NCBI GenBank assembly: GCA_935421135.1
Contig: OW285187.1
Location: 10,044,001 to 10,108,000, forward strand
Origin: Bugulina stolonifera
Lineage: Eukaryota > Bryozoa > Gymnolaemata > Cheilostomatida > Bugulidae
Direction: 5' to 3'
Length of the DNA stretch: 64,000 nucleotides
Shown here: one piece after another, positions 42,280 through 54,988 of the stretch
How positions within the stretch are numbered: position 1 is the stretch's first letter
Layout of the letters: each line of letters starts with the position of its first letter
Made by a program: the position numbers and the translations under genes
Notes under the pieces: generated by a model
The model's input: the letters and a program-made list of their open reading frames with translations, nothing else
What the model was told of the DNA's origin: nothing
Database searches by the model: none

Positions 42280-45200
42280 CTACAATGGATAAAAAGGAAT
42301 AAGTGTCTATGTTAAATCCATAAAAGTTCCAAGCAATGGATTAGTCAACTGTCACTAACATAATCCATGCTGTGTAGTGACTAAGGCTCTGACAGATCTC
42401 TCAACTAGAACTACAGCCAGAGAGAGGTCTTTGTAAACAAATTACAAATGCAACAATATTTTAGAATATGATCCATGACTAAAACTACGTTGGCTTAGGC
42501 CTACTATTACCCACATACTAAATAAATGAGTATTTCTATAAAAAATAGTAATAACAAACATCTACCTGCTATGACATCAATGTAGTAGTTGCATCAGTCA
42601 GATAAATTATCTTATTTACCAAAATCAAGCATAAACAAAAGTAAATTCCTTTACATATACCACAATTATTTAGCTAGTACATAATATAATGAGCCATGGC
42701 TGACTCATGCCGGCTAATGCACAACACTAATAACATAATATCACACAGAGATTATCTATCTATGTGCAAGACTGTGAGTGATTTATTTCAGCTACAAACT
42801 GGTTTACATGGGAAAGAATAAAACTATCATGTTTTGTCATATCATGTGGCTTATCATCTCAACCTGGGATACTCAGTATACAAAAGTTGACGAAAATTTT
42901 TAAGCCACTTAAAACATCGAAATTATAAAATTGAAAATGGGATTCGTTGGCTGTAATTAGATCTATATATTATACATGAGAATTATACATGTATATATTG
43001 CTGTAAAGAAACCAGGGCTATTATGAAGTACAAGTTTCCAAAAAATATACCGGAGCATAGTAGGCCTAAAGGTCAAAAGAGTAGAATTGAAGAATCACAT
43101 TTCCACTATGCTTGATCAGTATATATAATGAAAAGATAACGCTAAGCAGGGAGAAATTGAGGCCAACCGATTTCAATTACACCCAATTCAAGTATTTAGT
43201 AACTTAAAATTTTATAAGCTACAAATTATTGAAGGAAAATGGTTAATCTAGACCATACAACTATTTTATCCAGACACAAGGTGATATACTGTAATTAAAA
43301 CTGTAGTCCTATATTATATTGAGCTTCAGTTTATGATAGCTCAAGTTCTCATATGGGTTCCCTTGACCACTGGGCCAACATTGCGGGCCTTTTACTGATG
43401 CATTTGGATTGCTTGTAATTGAATACTTATTATCTGAAAATGTAGCTGGTAAAGTAGGAACAGTCTTTCAACAGGCAAGATCTCGTGTGGATTTGAAAGC
43501 CACGTCTGACCAATTATTTGAACAATATGCACATTGCCAGGTGCGATTTCCAGTTTGATAAATTGTCCGTAACCAACTTATTCACTCCATTTTTCTTCTC
43601 TCCCATGGGCATGCGACCATTTTTCTTTACCATTTCCTCAATGAGCGGAAGGCAAAGGCATTTATAACCCTTGAGCTGTCCTTTTTATGGACATCAATAA
43701 ATCGGTCCCTTTATTATACTTGGCATTCCTTTACCCTTGAGTTCAAGTTATCTAGGAGCTTAATGGGCCTATAGTACTGTTAATTTTAACAGCGGCATAG
43801 GTCAGGTTATAGTAGCATTAGCAAACAGGCCCACTGAACAGTCTATTCTGCTATTTGGTTATATGTCGGTACAAAAAATATAGCAGTCAGCTTCAGGTAT
43901 TGGTTTCTTACAGTATGCCTACAGTCGTAAGCTTATCAACACTGAGATTCATTCGCCATGTAGCCCTATTTGCTCATCTGTTCAGCAAATTTAGACTTTG
44001 TCAAATTAGATTACATTAGGTCTCTGTTATACAATGGATAATAACAGGGCACCACTAGGAGGCAGTACCAATAACAGTGGGAGTGAGTGTAAATATACCC
44101 AGCAACGCCAACTGGGACCAAGAATGGAAAGAATAGTTTACCAGGCCCAAGTCTAAGGCTGAATAAGAAACAAGGAAAGTTTATCATAAACTATAAGTAC
44201 ATGATAATCTTAATATAGCCTAATATAAACATCTTAAATAATTATCTTTATTTAACATAGATATTCGATAAATATTTATAGTTACATTGGTTAATGCAAT
44301 GTATATATTAGTGATGTTACATGATTATAATAGACATTATTTATTTATTATAGTAAACGACTAGTATTATACTAAATCATTATAACTAATTAAATTAGCT
44401 ACCCTAATAATCTAACTATACCACTAATATAATTAGTAAATATCCACTGCTTAACTCAGTTGTGAGTACGATTTGTTTAACTATATTTTAACTTTTAATT
44501 ATTATTATTAATTATTATTATAATCATATTGATATTTTTATTATAAAATAACCTTATAAAGTCAAATGAAATAGTTAATATATACCAAATTCAAAAATAG
44601 AACAAAAACAATCATAAGATATATTTATATAATAACAAACATAGATTTATTAGATAAAGTTTTGTTTAGTTAAAATAAAAATACGATATTATAGGCTACT
44701 AGTACCATCTAAGGATAATTACGACTGGACTGAAATAATTGTGTACCTTAATTCGTCAATTTGTTTGATCATTAAAAAAAATCGAAACTAACAATATTAT
44801 TATAAAATCAATAATCTTATCATTAATGGATAAAGTTAAGCACTTTGGTAACCGTGACAAAACAACAAGTTCTCCTAGTTAGTAGCTTTTTAGGAAATGG
44901 TATAGTGTTGGGCCAGGATATTTTTATGCTTAAGCGACTAGGAAGAACGAGTAATCAATTTAGAAATTGCATATTTTTAGATACATTATGTGGAACTAAG
45001 GCTGACTAACCAGTTTGGCCAATAACCAAAGGGCTAGTATATCTAAAGGCGAGGCAACCAATCATGTTCAAAATAACAACAACTACAAATTAAGAACGGA
45101 AGTAATTTGACTCGCTTTGTAGCATCCGGAAAAGTTGCAATTTTTAAATGGGAGAAGTGATGAAATGATGCTACTTATTTTCCTCAGCTATTCACCTAGA

Positions 45201-45430
45201 TCAATTTAATCAATTTAGCAATAGCCAGAGATTAATCAGTTATTAAATGATGATTTAATATTGCTCTATTGGTGCCATTATGTCAATTTATATGGGGTTG
45301 AATGGGGAGATATTTATAATTCTTATTTATTAGATTTTAAATTTAAATTAATCAATGAAATATTAAAAGCATTTTATAAATTGTATTTATTATTACTTAC
45401 TTCATTCTAAAATCAAACTAAATTAAATCA

Positions 45431-45919
45431 AATGGATCTAAATAGCCACTTCCAGAAGTTGTTTTTTATTGTTTTGGCTTCTCTACTGCAGTTGAGAAGA
45501 GTTATGCCTGTAGGCACTACTAACTAAAACTGAACCTGGCATAGTTACTATGCCAGGTTCAATTTCAGTTAGTGGGGCCTGTTAGGTAGCATAAGTATGT
45601 ATATGATTATGATAAAAAAGTATTTCCTGCTATTTCAATATAGAATATTTGGTGGACTTACGTGGATATTGTCATACATACTAGACCGCCTAGGGGGCAG
45701 AAGAGGTATACCTCATTTGGGGTAGGAGCGGTGCATAGCTTGGTCAGTATTCGATGGATATTAAACAGTAATGGGTTGTCATGACCTGCCATTTGGAGAA
45801 ATTAAGAATATTTTGTCTTGAATCACAGTTGTCCAAGTAAATGAAATGGATCTAAATTGCCACTTCTAGAAGCTTTTTCTTATTGTCTTGGCTACTCTAC
45901 TGCAATTGAAAAGAGTTGT
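45431..45919. repeat. Diverged direct repeat pair flanking a hairpin
   Basis: About 75 bp starting AATGGATCTAAAT occurs at 45431-45504 and again, diverged, at 45845-45919. Between them, 45518-45573 forms a near-perfect hairpin with a 3-base loop (arm core CTGAACCTGGCATAG). Confidence 0.7.
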
Positions 45920-46395
45920 CAGCCGTAGTAACTGTTTTGTTTAATCTTCAAGCCTCTAACTGCCTTAATTAAGCCACAAGCTAAATTTGACTAAACCCAT
46001 TCAAGTATTGTTTGTTGTTCGTAGCTTGATAATTCATTTTGGTAAACCTTTTGATTGAACTTTTCTCCTGATCTGGCCTATCATACAATTTTGCTGGACC
46101 AGTACGTAATAGGAGTTATTTACTCAGTGATGAGTCCATTGCTCGTTCACAATAGTATTCATTTATTAGCAACTTTGCTAATCAATTCTTATGCTCTTCC
46201 GCTTGTGGGATTAGACCCAATAATTTTTTTACGTTTCAGATGGACATGATTGTGGAAAAGAGGTGTGTTAATTCAAAAGTGGAATTGATTCCACCATTCT
46301 ATTTTTGGTAGCCTATCAACTGTTGAATTTAGTTCATCGGAAATTGCAATTTAGCAATATTACTCTCAAGTATGGTATTTCTTCTGATGTGTACT

Positions 46396-46632
46396 TTAAT
46401 AGCTTTTACTCCTGAACCCTACAACAATAATGGTGGAGAGGTAGGCTACCCATTGGACTCTGCTCAATAGAGCAGTACCACAAATAACTCTGTTTGCTAC
46501 TTTATCTTCAGTACAGCAATTCATATTATCTCTTTTTACCAGTTCATAGTCAACCTGCCACCCTTCCCCAACAGCCTGCAAGTAGACCACAGACACTGTG
46601 CTGTCTCCCTCGGTTATCCCAACTGTAGGTGT
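46396..46632 (-). CDS. Candidate orphan exon
   Basis: On the minus strand, an acceptor-like CACCTACAG is followed by an open frame containing DSTVSVVYLQAVGEGWQVDY. A donor-like GTAAAA follows CTG near 46543. Composition looks coding, but no family or neighbouring exon was recognised. It could be a fragment or part of an undetected gene. Confidence 0.25.
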   Translation of the reverse strand, partial: TPTVGITEGDSTVSVVYLQAVGEGWQVDYELVKRDNMNCCTEDKVANRVICGTALLSRVQWVAYLSTIIVVGFRSKSY

Positions 46633-46779
46633 AGTATATCATCCAACAAGTTGATTATAGTTGCAAATTAGAATTTTTACCAAAAATTTTGGGTATGCGA
46701 TGAGAAATTAATTTTGTGAATGTTGTGTTTTAGGCTAATTTTATTTTTGTAGCTGAACTTGGTGCACTGATAACACAAG

Positions 46780-49700
46780 ATGGCTACGGTTTCAGGTGAG
46801 AGGTTTTACTCTGTCTAGCGCACTGTAGCTTTATAGTAGTTTACACCATTTGATTACAAGTGTCAATAGTATACAACTTGGTTTATAATACAAAGTGGTC
46901 TCGAGCGTTATTCGTCCATGTGGTGAAGAAAGAATTTTCCCATCACTATGTATGTCAGGACCGTTTTATTAAAGTTATTTTGCTGCATTGAAACATTTTT
47001 GCTTGTAGTAATTCTTCTCAGGAATATGTTATTAATTTTAAAGCATTCAGAATATTACTAGATTACAGTAGAGTTCAATGACATCAACTAAAACACCTGC
47101 AAAAATCACACCCAGAAATTAATGTGATGAAAATATAAAAATGCAGGTGTTCTATAATATAGATTATGATAATATAATATAATTATGATAGTTGTTTCTA
47201 GCAAATCGGTTATTTTGTATTTTAAGCTACACGTCATTACACAGTAGGCCTACTTCTAGTGATATCTGACTGTTATCACCATTAGATGTACTAAAGAGAA
47301 TGCAACCATTCCTTGTATTTGCTTTAAAAGGAAATGTATGTTTTAAAGGGAAATGTATGTTTTAGAGAGAATTTACAGTGAGCTTCCAAAACAACCAGGA
47401 GTTCTTGTTGAAGCTTTTAATCTCAATAAGGTATCTGGAATTAGTTCAAGAATTGAGTGCTGATACTTGATTTTCCGAGTTGATGCAAATCTATCGTGAT
47501 AATAACTGAAGTGTATTCTAATATTCTAACTCATTGAGAAATTACTGATCAAAGTTCTATAATAATATTATGAAATGTGTTAAATTATGGAATCTGGTCA
47601 ATCATTTCTTGCTGTCCTCTACATTCTGTTTATTTTATATAATTATTTAGGTAGTACCAAAGGATTTTTGCACTCACTATCTCGCTGAACATGTAAAGAG
47701 TAAAAGCGTATTAGTAAGTATAGGTCTGAATTATTATGTCTGACCGCTTATTTTGTATGGATCAAAGGTTGCACTACATATTATGGTGACTAATGATTTG
47801 CATTGTATATATATAAGAAATCAGATTTTTAATCACCTTATTATGTCAGATATCTCGTCAGGTGATCAATCACCAGCAGTTAACCTATTTCAACACATCA
47901 TGAGCGACTCACAGCATACCCATCAAAATTTATATAAGTTTTAGTTGATTTCTAACATCTTGGATGCTAGACGGTTTTATGCTAATTACTTTACAATGTA
48001 TGATTACCCTGCTGCATGCAGAGTAAACTTCTCAAACTAATGATAGATACATGTACATGTACAATGATGGAACATGTACATCTCAGGCGATTTCTTGAAG
48101 GCATTTTCCCTGGAATCAAATTACAAATCATTAGAACCACATTGTTGCCCATTCCAAGATATTCCTTGAGATTTTCATTTTCTCCGGTGAAGATATGGCC
48201 ATTGCCTTTTCAAAAGAATATTTTTCAGTTTAGTGTTTTTTAATGAAAAATGCAATCCAAGTACAAATGATCATAACATGGTTGTTTTTACAGCTAAAAA
48301 ATGAACATGTATTGGGGTACAATAACTTTGTACTAGATCCCTCACAACCACGAAAGAAGTTACCAAAAATTCATGTTAAGAGGAAAACACTGACCTCCAA
48401 ACAACGCCGAAGGCTCATGGTTAATAATGTTCCAAAGACTGGTCACAAGTAAGAATCATTTGTACAGATATCTTATTATACATGTAGTGGGCTTATATTG
48501 TACACGCAGTAGACTTATATTGTACATACAGTAGGCTTATGTTGTACATACTGTAGACTCATATTGCACATACAGTAGGCTTATATTGTACATGCTGTAG
48601 GCTTATATTGTACATACAGTAGGCTTATGTTGCACATGCAGTAGGCTTATATTGTACATGCAGTAGGCTCATATTGTATGTGCTCTAGGCTTATACATTT
48701 ATGCCTATGTTTGCTCTTATCAACAAATTAAAACGTTGATGCAGAACCTGCATCGTTGTAATTCTCCTTGTTGCTTTCAGATATTCTGACTTTCTGAAAC
48801 TCCATCATCTGTGGTTGGATTATATGAAAGAAATGCTCAAGTTTGACCAGTATGTACAGTGTGGATGCCAGTAATTAATTAATTTCTTTCAATGAAATGA
48901 CTCATTGTAATGTGACAATCATAATGTAATGTATAATATGCATATGCCTCTTGCATTCTTTCATACAAATGCAAGATAGTGATTCATCTTTCACTGTATT
49001 TTAGGCCAACATTTGATATCAAAAACAGGAATACTAAAGAGATATTGCTGAGAGCTGATTACCATGGCTGTATGGTGACAGTGGTACAATCTAAATGTCC
49101 ATCATATGTTGGGGTGCATGGCATTATCATCCAGGATACTCGTGAAACATTCAAAATCATCAATTCGCATAGCGTTGTAAAAAGTAAGAGCAACTGATAG
49201 TAATACCTTATTTATACCACGCAAGCTATTGAGCATAATTAGAAGTTGGCCTCTCTCAACAAGGAAGATAGCTTAAGAGAAAACAACTTCTAATTATGAA
49301 CAATAGCTTACAAGTGCCTGTGAACCAATCACTATGTTTATTAGTATTATTTTGAATTCTGCAAAAAATTATCGGCTCCACTCCCAATGTGTAAATCTCT
49401 CCTTACACCATATTTATGCTAATCCGTGTACACACTAACAAAACTGTACAGCTATGCTTGCACTTGGCCATCAATCAATTTTCGAGAGTATTGGCGAGTA
49501 AAATATAAGGCCCCTAGGTTATGGCAGAATGGGTAGATGTTGGTGGGTCTGCCTTGGAACTCTCTCTGAGAACTGGCATGTAGGAGAGGAGCAATATATC
49601 AATAATACCAATATTAATAACATATCAATAACATACACTACAATGGTCCATTTTAGTCATGATAGAAATTCTGTATGGGTTTTGTACACGTAAATTGCGA

Positions 49701-50025
49701 GTTGAAAATATATTAGGCCACACAAAATGTACACACAGACCCATCTGGTGTCTTATCAAGTCTGGTATCCCCCATTTTATTAACAATGTACAACATGATG
49801 TACCCATATAAATAATCAAACCTCAAATAGTTCTAGTAAAATGGTAATAGTGTGAAAAACTTATGTTGTTATGTTGTAGCCATTCCAAAAACGAGCTGTA
49901 TATTCACTTTCAAACTAGGAGCATATGAAGCTAAAATATTTGGCAAGAACTTTAATTATAGGCCAATGGACAGAGTGAGCAGAAAATTCAAAGATGCTGG
50001 AAGAATAATTCCCTACACAGTGTAG
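46780..50025 (+). CDS. POP4: Ribonuclease P/MRP protein subunit p29
   Basis: Seven exons (46780-46795, 47366-47430, 47651-47713, 48294-48448, 48781-48849, 49005-49183, 49880-50025) join in phase to 230 residues; the human protein has 220. The middle has the basic LTSKQRRRLMV segment and YSDFLKLHHLWLDYM. The C-terminal Sm-like fold is seen as LLRADYHGCMVTVVQSKCPS and GVHGIIIQDTRETFKII, the POP4/Rpp29 signature. The protein is a core component that supports tRNA 5' maturation and rRNA processing in the nucleus and nucleolus. The first exon encodes only five codons plus one base. Confidence 0.94.
48474..48700. repeat. 22-bp minisatellite in POP4 intron 4
   Basis: About ten units of GCTTATATTGTACATACAGTAG with point variants. 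Confidence 0.9.
49222..49312. repeat. Small inverted repeat in POP4 intron 6
   Basis: Arms of about 27 bp (CAAGCTATTGAGCATAATT... and its near complement ending near 49312) enclose about 35 bp. It resembles a small foldback or MITE remnant. Confidence 0.7.
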
Positions 50026-50147
50026 CAAAAGGTTGCATATCTCCTGAGCCAAACTATATCAAGTGTGGCTTTAAAAACTCTGCATTCTAAAGTTTTATAA
50101 CACATTCTTCATATTATTGTTCTTGGTAATTGCATTGTTGACTGTTT

Positions 50148-53100
50148 TCAGTACAGTTTTCTCTTCTCCTTGTGCTTCATCACTATTCTTTGGAATACAG
50201 TGGAGTAAAATAAAGCTATCAACTTGAATATTCCAATTAGATATACCTGTAAAATATAATTTAGAATAACACTTTCTTGTGCAGCAAATGTTAAAATAAA
50301 AGTTAATGCAGAAATGGGGTAAATGTTAAAGCACACCTGTTTCTCATTAAAATCCACTACAAATACCTGTAGCATACTGTATTGTAATGTACCTGAATAA
50401 AAGACTTGCAAATGCTGTCGATAGGTGTTAGCCCACCTGTTACTGTGTCCAACATGAATCCATCTAATCCTACGACAATGGAGAATGTACCAGCCTACAA
50501 ATTGATGCAGCACAACTGGACTTTATTTTTAGACCTTATAACAATCTTCATATCAGGAATGAATGAGTACTCATACAAAACTTTAAATCTTGAGAACCAA
50601 CAGGCAAATGTCTTGGCTAAGAACCAATTGTACAGAAATTTTTTGTTATTGCAAATATCAGAGCTCACAATCACCAGCAGGATGCCAAGATAGCTAAGGT
50701 GTAGTAGTGAATACAAAAGGTCAGCAAGTCATCTTACAATGCATCAATAACATGAGAAGATTGGAGTAAAGAGTAAGCTAACCTTCATCTCTGTTAGTAT
50801 TTGTTTAGCCACATCCTCTGCTTTATGAAGTCCAGCAGTTTCACTAATCTCTTGGCATTCTACAGCCTAGAACAGTGCGGTATAAGTTATTAGTAAGTGT
50901 GCTGCGTGTGTCAATAACATGATGTTTTTAAAAGAAATAATGAATTCGATTTGTATATATGAATCGTTAGTTAAGGCAAATTCAATGAATATTTATAGTC
51001 AATACACTTGCAGAGTTAGCGACTAGTAGTTATAAGCATTAACATACCTTGTCCATATTTTCTTTAGCATAGCCAGGCGTATCTGTGTCAGGAGGGTACA
51101 CAACTCCCACATTAATATTATATGGCAGTAGCTAAAATATATAAGTGGCATCATAAATCTTTTGCATAAACATAGTATGATCTGTGTATACAGAGAATGT
51201 TGTGAAAGCCAAACTTACTTCATTGCGAAGACATTCGGCAAGCCCTTTCAATGCAAACTTTGTGGGACTGTATGCAGACATCCCGATGAACCCAGCTTGG
51301 CCACCCTGTGAGGAGACAAAGGTTACGGTGCCACACTTGGCGCGTTTCATATTATCCAGAACAGCTTTGGTTGCATATAGTGCTCCATAGTAATTTACAT
51401 CCATTAACATCTGAAATAAAATATGTTATAAATATGTTATAATGTCTTTGATTTCCTGTACAATTTGTTCGACAGTAAAATTCTCGAAATATTTATTCAA
51501 CGATTTAGGTTAAACAAGTAACTGCAGGTTTTATAGTATGATATAGAGTATTTGATTTACTGTACAGTGTACAATATTACCTTAAATTGTTCAACAGTGA
51601 AATCCTCGAAGTATTTATTCAATGAGAATCCAGCACAGTTAACGAGGATGGTAACATCTTGATCAAAAAACTTCTCTGCCTACAACAGAAGACAGAAGTA
51701 GTGACAATAGTTGACCATATCTCTCCACATGTTTATGAATGGAAGGTGTTGTAATCTGAGTAGAATATAATAATAAATAGGTGAACTCTATGTAATATCT
51801 TACGCAAGCCTTGTCATTGAATACTTAGTATGATTGGATAGTAATATAAAAACTGAGAAAATTACATGTATATCATCATCGGCATCCTACCCGATTAGAA
51901 AACCATGACAAAAGACTGCACAAACAAAGCAATAAGTCAAGCATATTTTATTATTCTTAGATGGGCTTGTTTTCATTAACTACAGCTTATATAAAATAAT
52001 GAAATTTATATTGGTGTAGAACCAACAAAATACGCTACAAATTTGATTTGTGTTCACAGAGTTTGGCAATAACCTAATTGAGTTGATATAGCATCGTTAA
52101 TTCTAATTATGTTGGGAAAAAGTCATAACATGATGGGCAGCAAAACCTCTGCCCTCAAACATAATTATAATTGCAGTTACTCTTACTTTTCTTATGGTTG
52201 CTTCAACTTGCTCGTAGGAAGAAGTGAGGTCACATGATAACACCTGAACTCTCTAAAAGAGTATTACGTATAACATAACTAATTACATTTTACATGTATG
52301 TATGTATGAAACAAACAAAATCACACTTTCAGTCATATTATTTCATTGACATAAACCGAATATTTAGATTGAACAGACTTCGCAATATTTGATACATAAT
52401 ACAAAGAAGTTATTCTCTCCTATCTCACATGAGAAGATAATTTCTAAATATAATGACCAGTTTATCGAACTGAATGTTGTTAGACTTATTCACCTGGCTA
52501 TCAGGGTACTTTCTGGATCTTTCTACTTCATTTTTTGCTTGATTGAGCTGGATCTGAAATTATATGTTCTGCAGGAGTGAACAAAAGAATAATTTCACCT
52601 AATAAATTCAGTATTTACTTGGTATGTAACATAAGCTAACTACAAATTTCAACAAAAAACTGTAGAGTAGAGCCTAATGCTCACATAATCATACAAAATC
52701 TGCTATTTGACACTGTTTTCACTTGCTTGTAGGCTAGAATCTACGCTGAAAATAACATTCGACTCTCAGACATCTTGTTTTTTAAATTTGAAACTGTGTA
52801 CTACAATGAATCTATCGTAATGCCAATCAGCATAGTTTCTAAATTACATAGATTACACGCCACAAGTATGAACGCACTGTTGACTACATGACCATGGGCC
52901 GTTATTTGCATTACCTCGAAATCAGCAGTTCAAATTTGTACAATTTGAAGTTGTATTATTACTTATGGCACAGTCTGCTATACAACAATGGGCTTGTACA
53001 CATAAATATGCTCAAAATACATTATTTTGTGATTTACAAATAAAAGTACAAGTGGAATAAGAATAATTATATTTCTCTGTTTAAAATGTTCTAGACATGC

Positions 53101-54804
53101 AGTAAATTTGTAATACATACTTACCAAATTTCTAGCAATAAGTGTAATATTTGCACCTTGACTTGCACATTGTTTAGCCAACTCCAAACCAATGCCTTGA
53201 GATCCACCGGTAACCTGCAAAAGTAGAGTGTGTATAGTTACAGATACAAGAACCATCATATTATCATTGTTGTAGGCATATAGAAATATATAGGCCTATT
53301 TATAATTAATTATTATAGTCAGTAGTAGAATAGTAGAGTCTGTTACGATTGGAGATGCCAGTCTAGTCCTTTTGGTAGACGATCCATGCATCTTACAGCC
53401 TAACTTTAACTAGGTGCCACGGCCTACAAGCAAACTAGTTGAGAACATTTCCTTTCTCTCCACATGCTAATGTCGGTACCTAACCTTTGGTAGTCAGCCC
53501 AGACAAAAGCTCGGTTTTGGGTGTGGGGTTTTTGGGGTGTGGGTGTGGGGTCCACTTCACACCCAGCATTAGTCAGCATTTGCCTGGTGGCCACTGCACT
53601 CGAGTAGACATTTAGGTCTCTGGTACATGATGTACATTTAAACCTTCACAGCCTAATGAAGCACAACAATATCGCCAAGCTCCCATGTCGACGTATGGTG
53701 AGCTAATGATTGCCCCTTGCCCACTTGATCCCAATCTCAAGGCCATTCCCAACCATAGTTGACCAGTACAAAAGTCAGTACCACAGCGTTTTGATGTGAA
53801 CTATATATACAAGACCTTAAGAAAAAAGATAAAATGATAATCAACAAAGAACATTCAGGACAATAATTGCCACCAACCACTACCAAGTCAAGTGATGTGT
53901 AGTGAAAATAACTAAATGTATGTTGGTACTACATAGGCCTAACCGATTTTGAATTTATGGAAAAACTGTATCCTACCGAAGAACCAGAGTTGGGTCCAAG
54001 TCGACTTGCAAGTCAACAAGTCAAGTCATTTCTAAAATTTTGGAGGCAAGTCAAGTCCAAGTCAAGTCAGTGATGCCTCAAGTCAAGTCAAGTCAGCCGT
54101 CATGCAAGTCACGAGTCAAGTCAAGTCGACGTGTCTACTTGCAAGTCGAAATGGAAGTCAAGTGGGAGACAACTTCAAAAATTTTACATTTTCCAAAACA
54201 TCACTTTTTTTCTTTTAGTAGACATTCCAATGCATGAAAAACCATGCCAAGATGTAGCTTGGTATGTATGTTGTAATACAATTATGGCAACTAGTCTATA
54301 TGTGTAGTAATATTGGCAGTACAGTGGAGACTGTACAAAATTTTTATCCTCCATATTGACTTGGTAGAAACCAAGTCAAAGTCACAAGTCATTCATGTGT
54401 CCAAGTCAAGTCACATTGATGTGTAACTCAAAGTCAAGTCAACATAACATGTATGTTGGCAAGTACAAGTCAAGTCGACTTGTGACTTGCCTTGGCAAGT
54501 CAAGTCAAATCCATGACTTAAACCCAGCTCTGCGAAGACCTCATTTTTATATAAAGCGTGCATCTTCTACCAATTAGCAATTACAAGGTGGTTTAGAGTG
54601 AAAATAACGGGAGGTAGCTAGTGGAGTGGGCGTCGGCCACTCCAACGTCTTGGCTAGCTTACTCACGAATTGTAATTAGCTTACCAATACATGACTTCCT
54701 TCAAACTTGCTCCCTTTAGGTTTGTGGGTAAAATAATAGATTATAATGATCGGTAATGCTAGTATCGTAACGGCAGAAAACCCCCAAAGTACTATTGAAA
54801 TCAT
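50148..54804 (-). CDS. KDSR: 3-ketodihydrosphingosine reductase
   Basis: Ten exons on the minus strand: 54685-54804, 53125-53214, 52494-52553, 52187-52252, 51581-51679, 51219-51410, 51048-51131, 50783-50866, 50393-50494 and 50148-50246. All are in phase 0, giving 331 residues (human 332). An N-terminal membrane segment (residues about 1-26) is followed by the short-chain dehydrogenase fold: TGGSQGIG nucleotide site (42-49), NCAG (126-129), catalytic Ser at 178/179 and Y192-x3-K196. YPPDTDTPG follows, and a C-terminal hydrophobic stretch is the second membrane anchor. It reduces 3-ketodihydrosphingosine with NADPH in sphingolipid synthesis at the endoplasmic reticulum. Confidence 0.95.
51465..51511 (-). 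pseudogene. Partial duplicate of a KDSR exon inside the next intron
   Basis: A diverged copy of the 3' end of exon 51581-51679 (AATAAATATTTCGAGAATTT against AATAAATACTTCGAGGATTT) lies about 110 bp downstream. Part of the donor-side intron is also copied (GTACAGGAAATCAAA against GTACAGTAAATCAAA). It lacks a proper donor and looks non-functional. Confidence 0.75.
53986..54532. mobile_element. CAAGT-rich non-autonomous DNA element
   Basis: Termini AGAGTTGGG and CCCAGCTCTG are inverted and flanked by CGAAGAACC / CGAAGACC, a slightly diverged target duplication. Both ends are built from CAAGT/CAAGTC repeats and the middle is ordinary AT-rich sequence. It sits in KDSR intron 1. The frame at 54040-54237 is a repeat artefact. 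Confidence 0.65.
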
Positions 54805-54988
54805 GGTATGGTTTTGTAGTTTAGTAAATTCACAGAATTCTAACAAAACAAACAACCTTGACTATAGACTGGATCTGAGCTACTTAGCTGACACCTGGTG
54901 TTAGTCTGTCGCAGCGGAGCCCCGGTTACGCTTTTGTAGTTAATCGCATAGATCCCGGGTTAGTACTCTACATCCGCCTATATTCAAT
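54805..54988. promoter_or_regulatory. Shared divergent promoter of KDSR and EXOC4
   Basis: Only 184 bp separate the two start codons, which point away from each other. The stretch is more GC-rich than its flanks. The EXOC4 start sits in AATATGGCGGCT, close to the YY1-type AAGATGGCGGC motif typical of housekeeping promoters. Confidence 0.6.

Larger units (their letters stand above)
42280..46779. other. Long AT-rich region between MAP3K and POP4
   Basis: Expected to hold the 5' exon and promoter of the MAP3K. ETS-like CGGAAGT and TCCGG motifs around 45105-45130 could mark that promoter. No start exon was identified with confidence. Confidence 0.35.
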
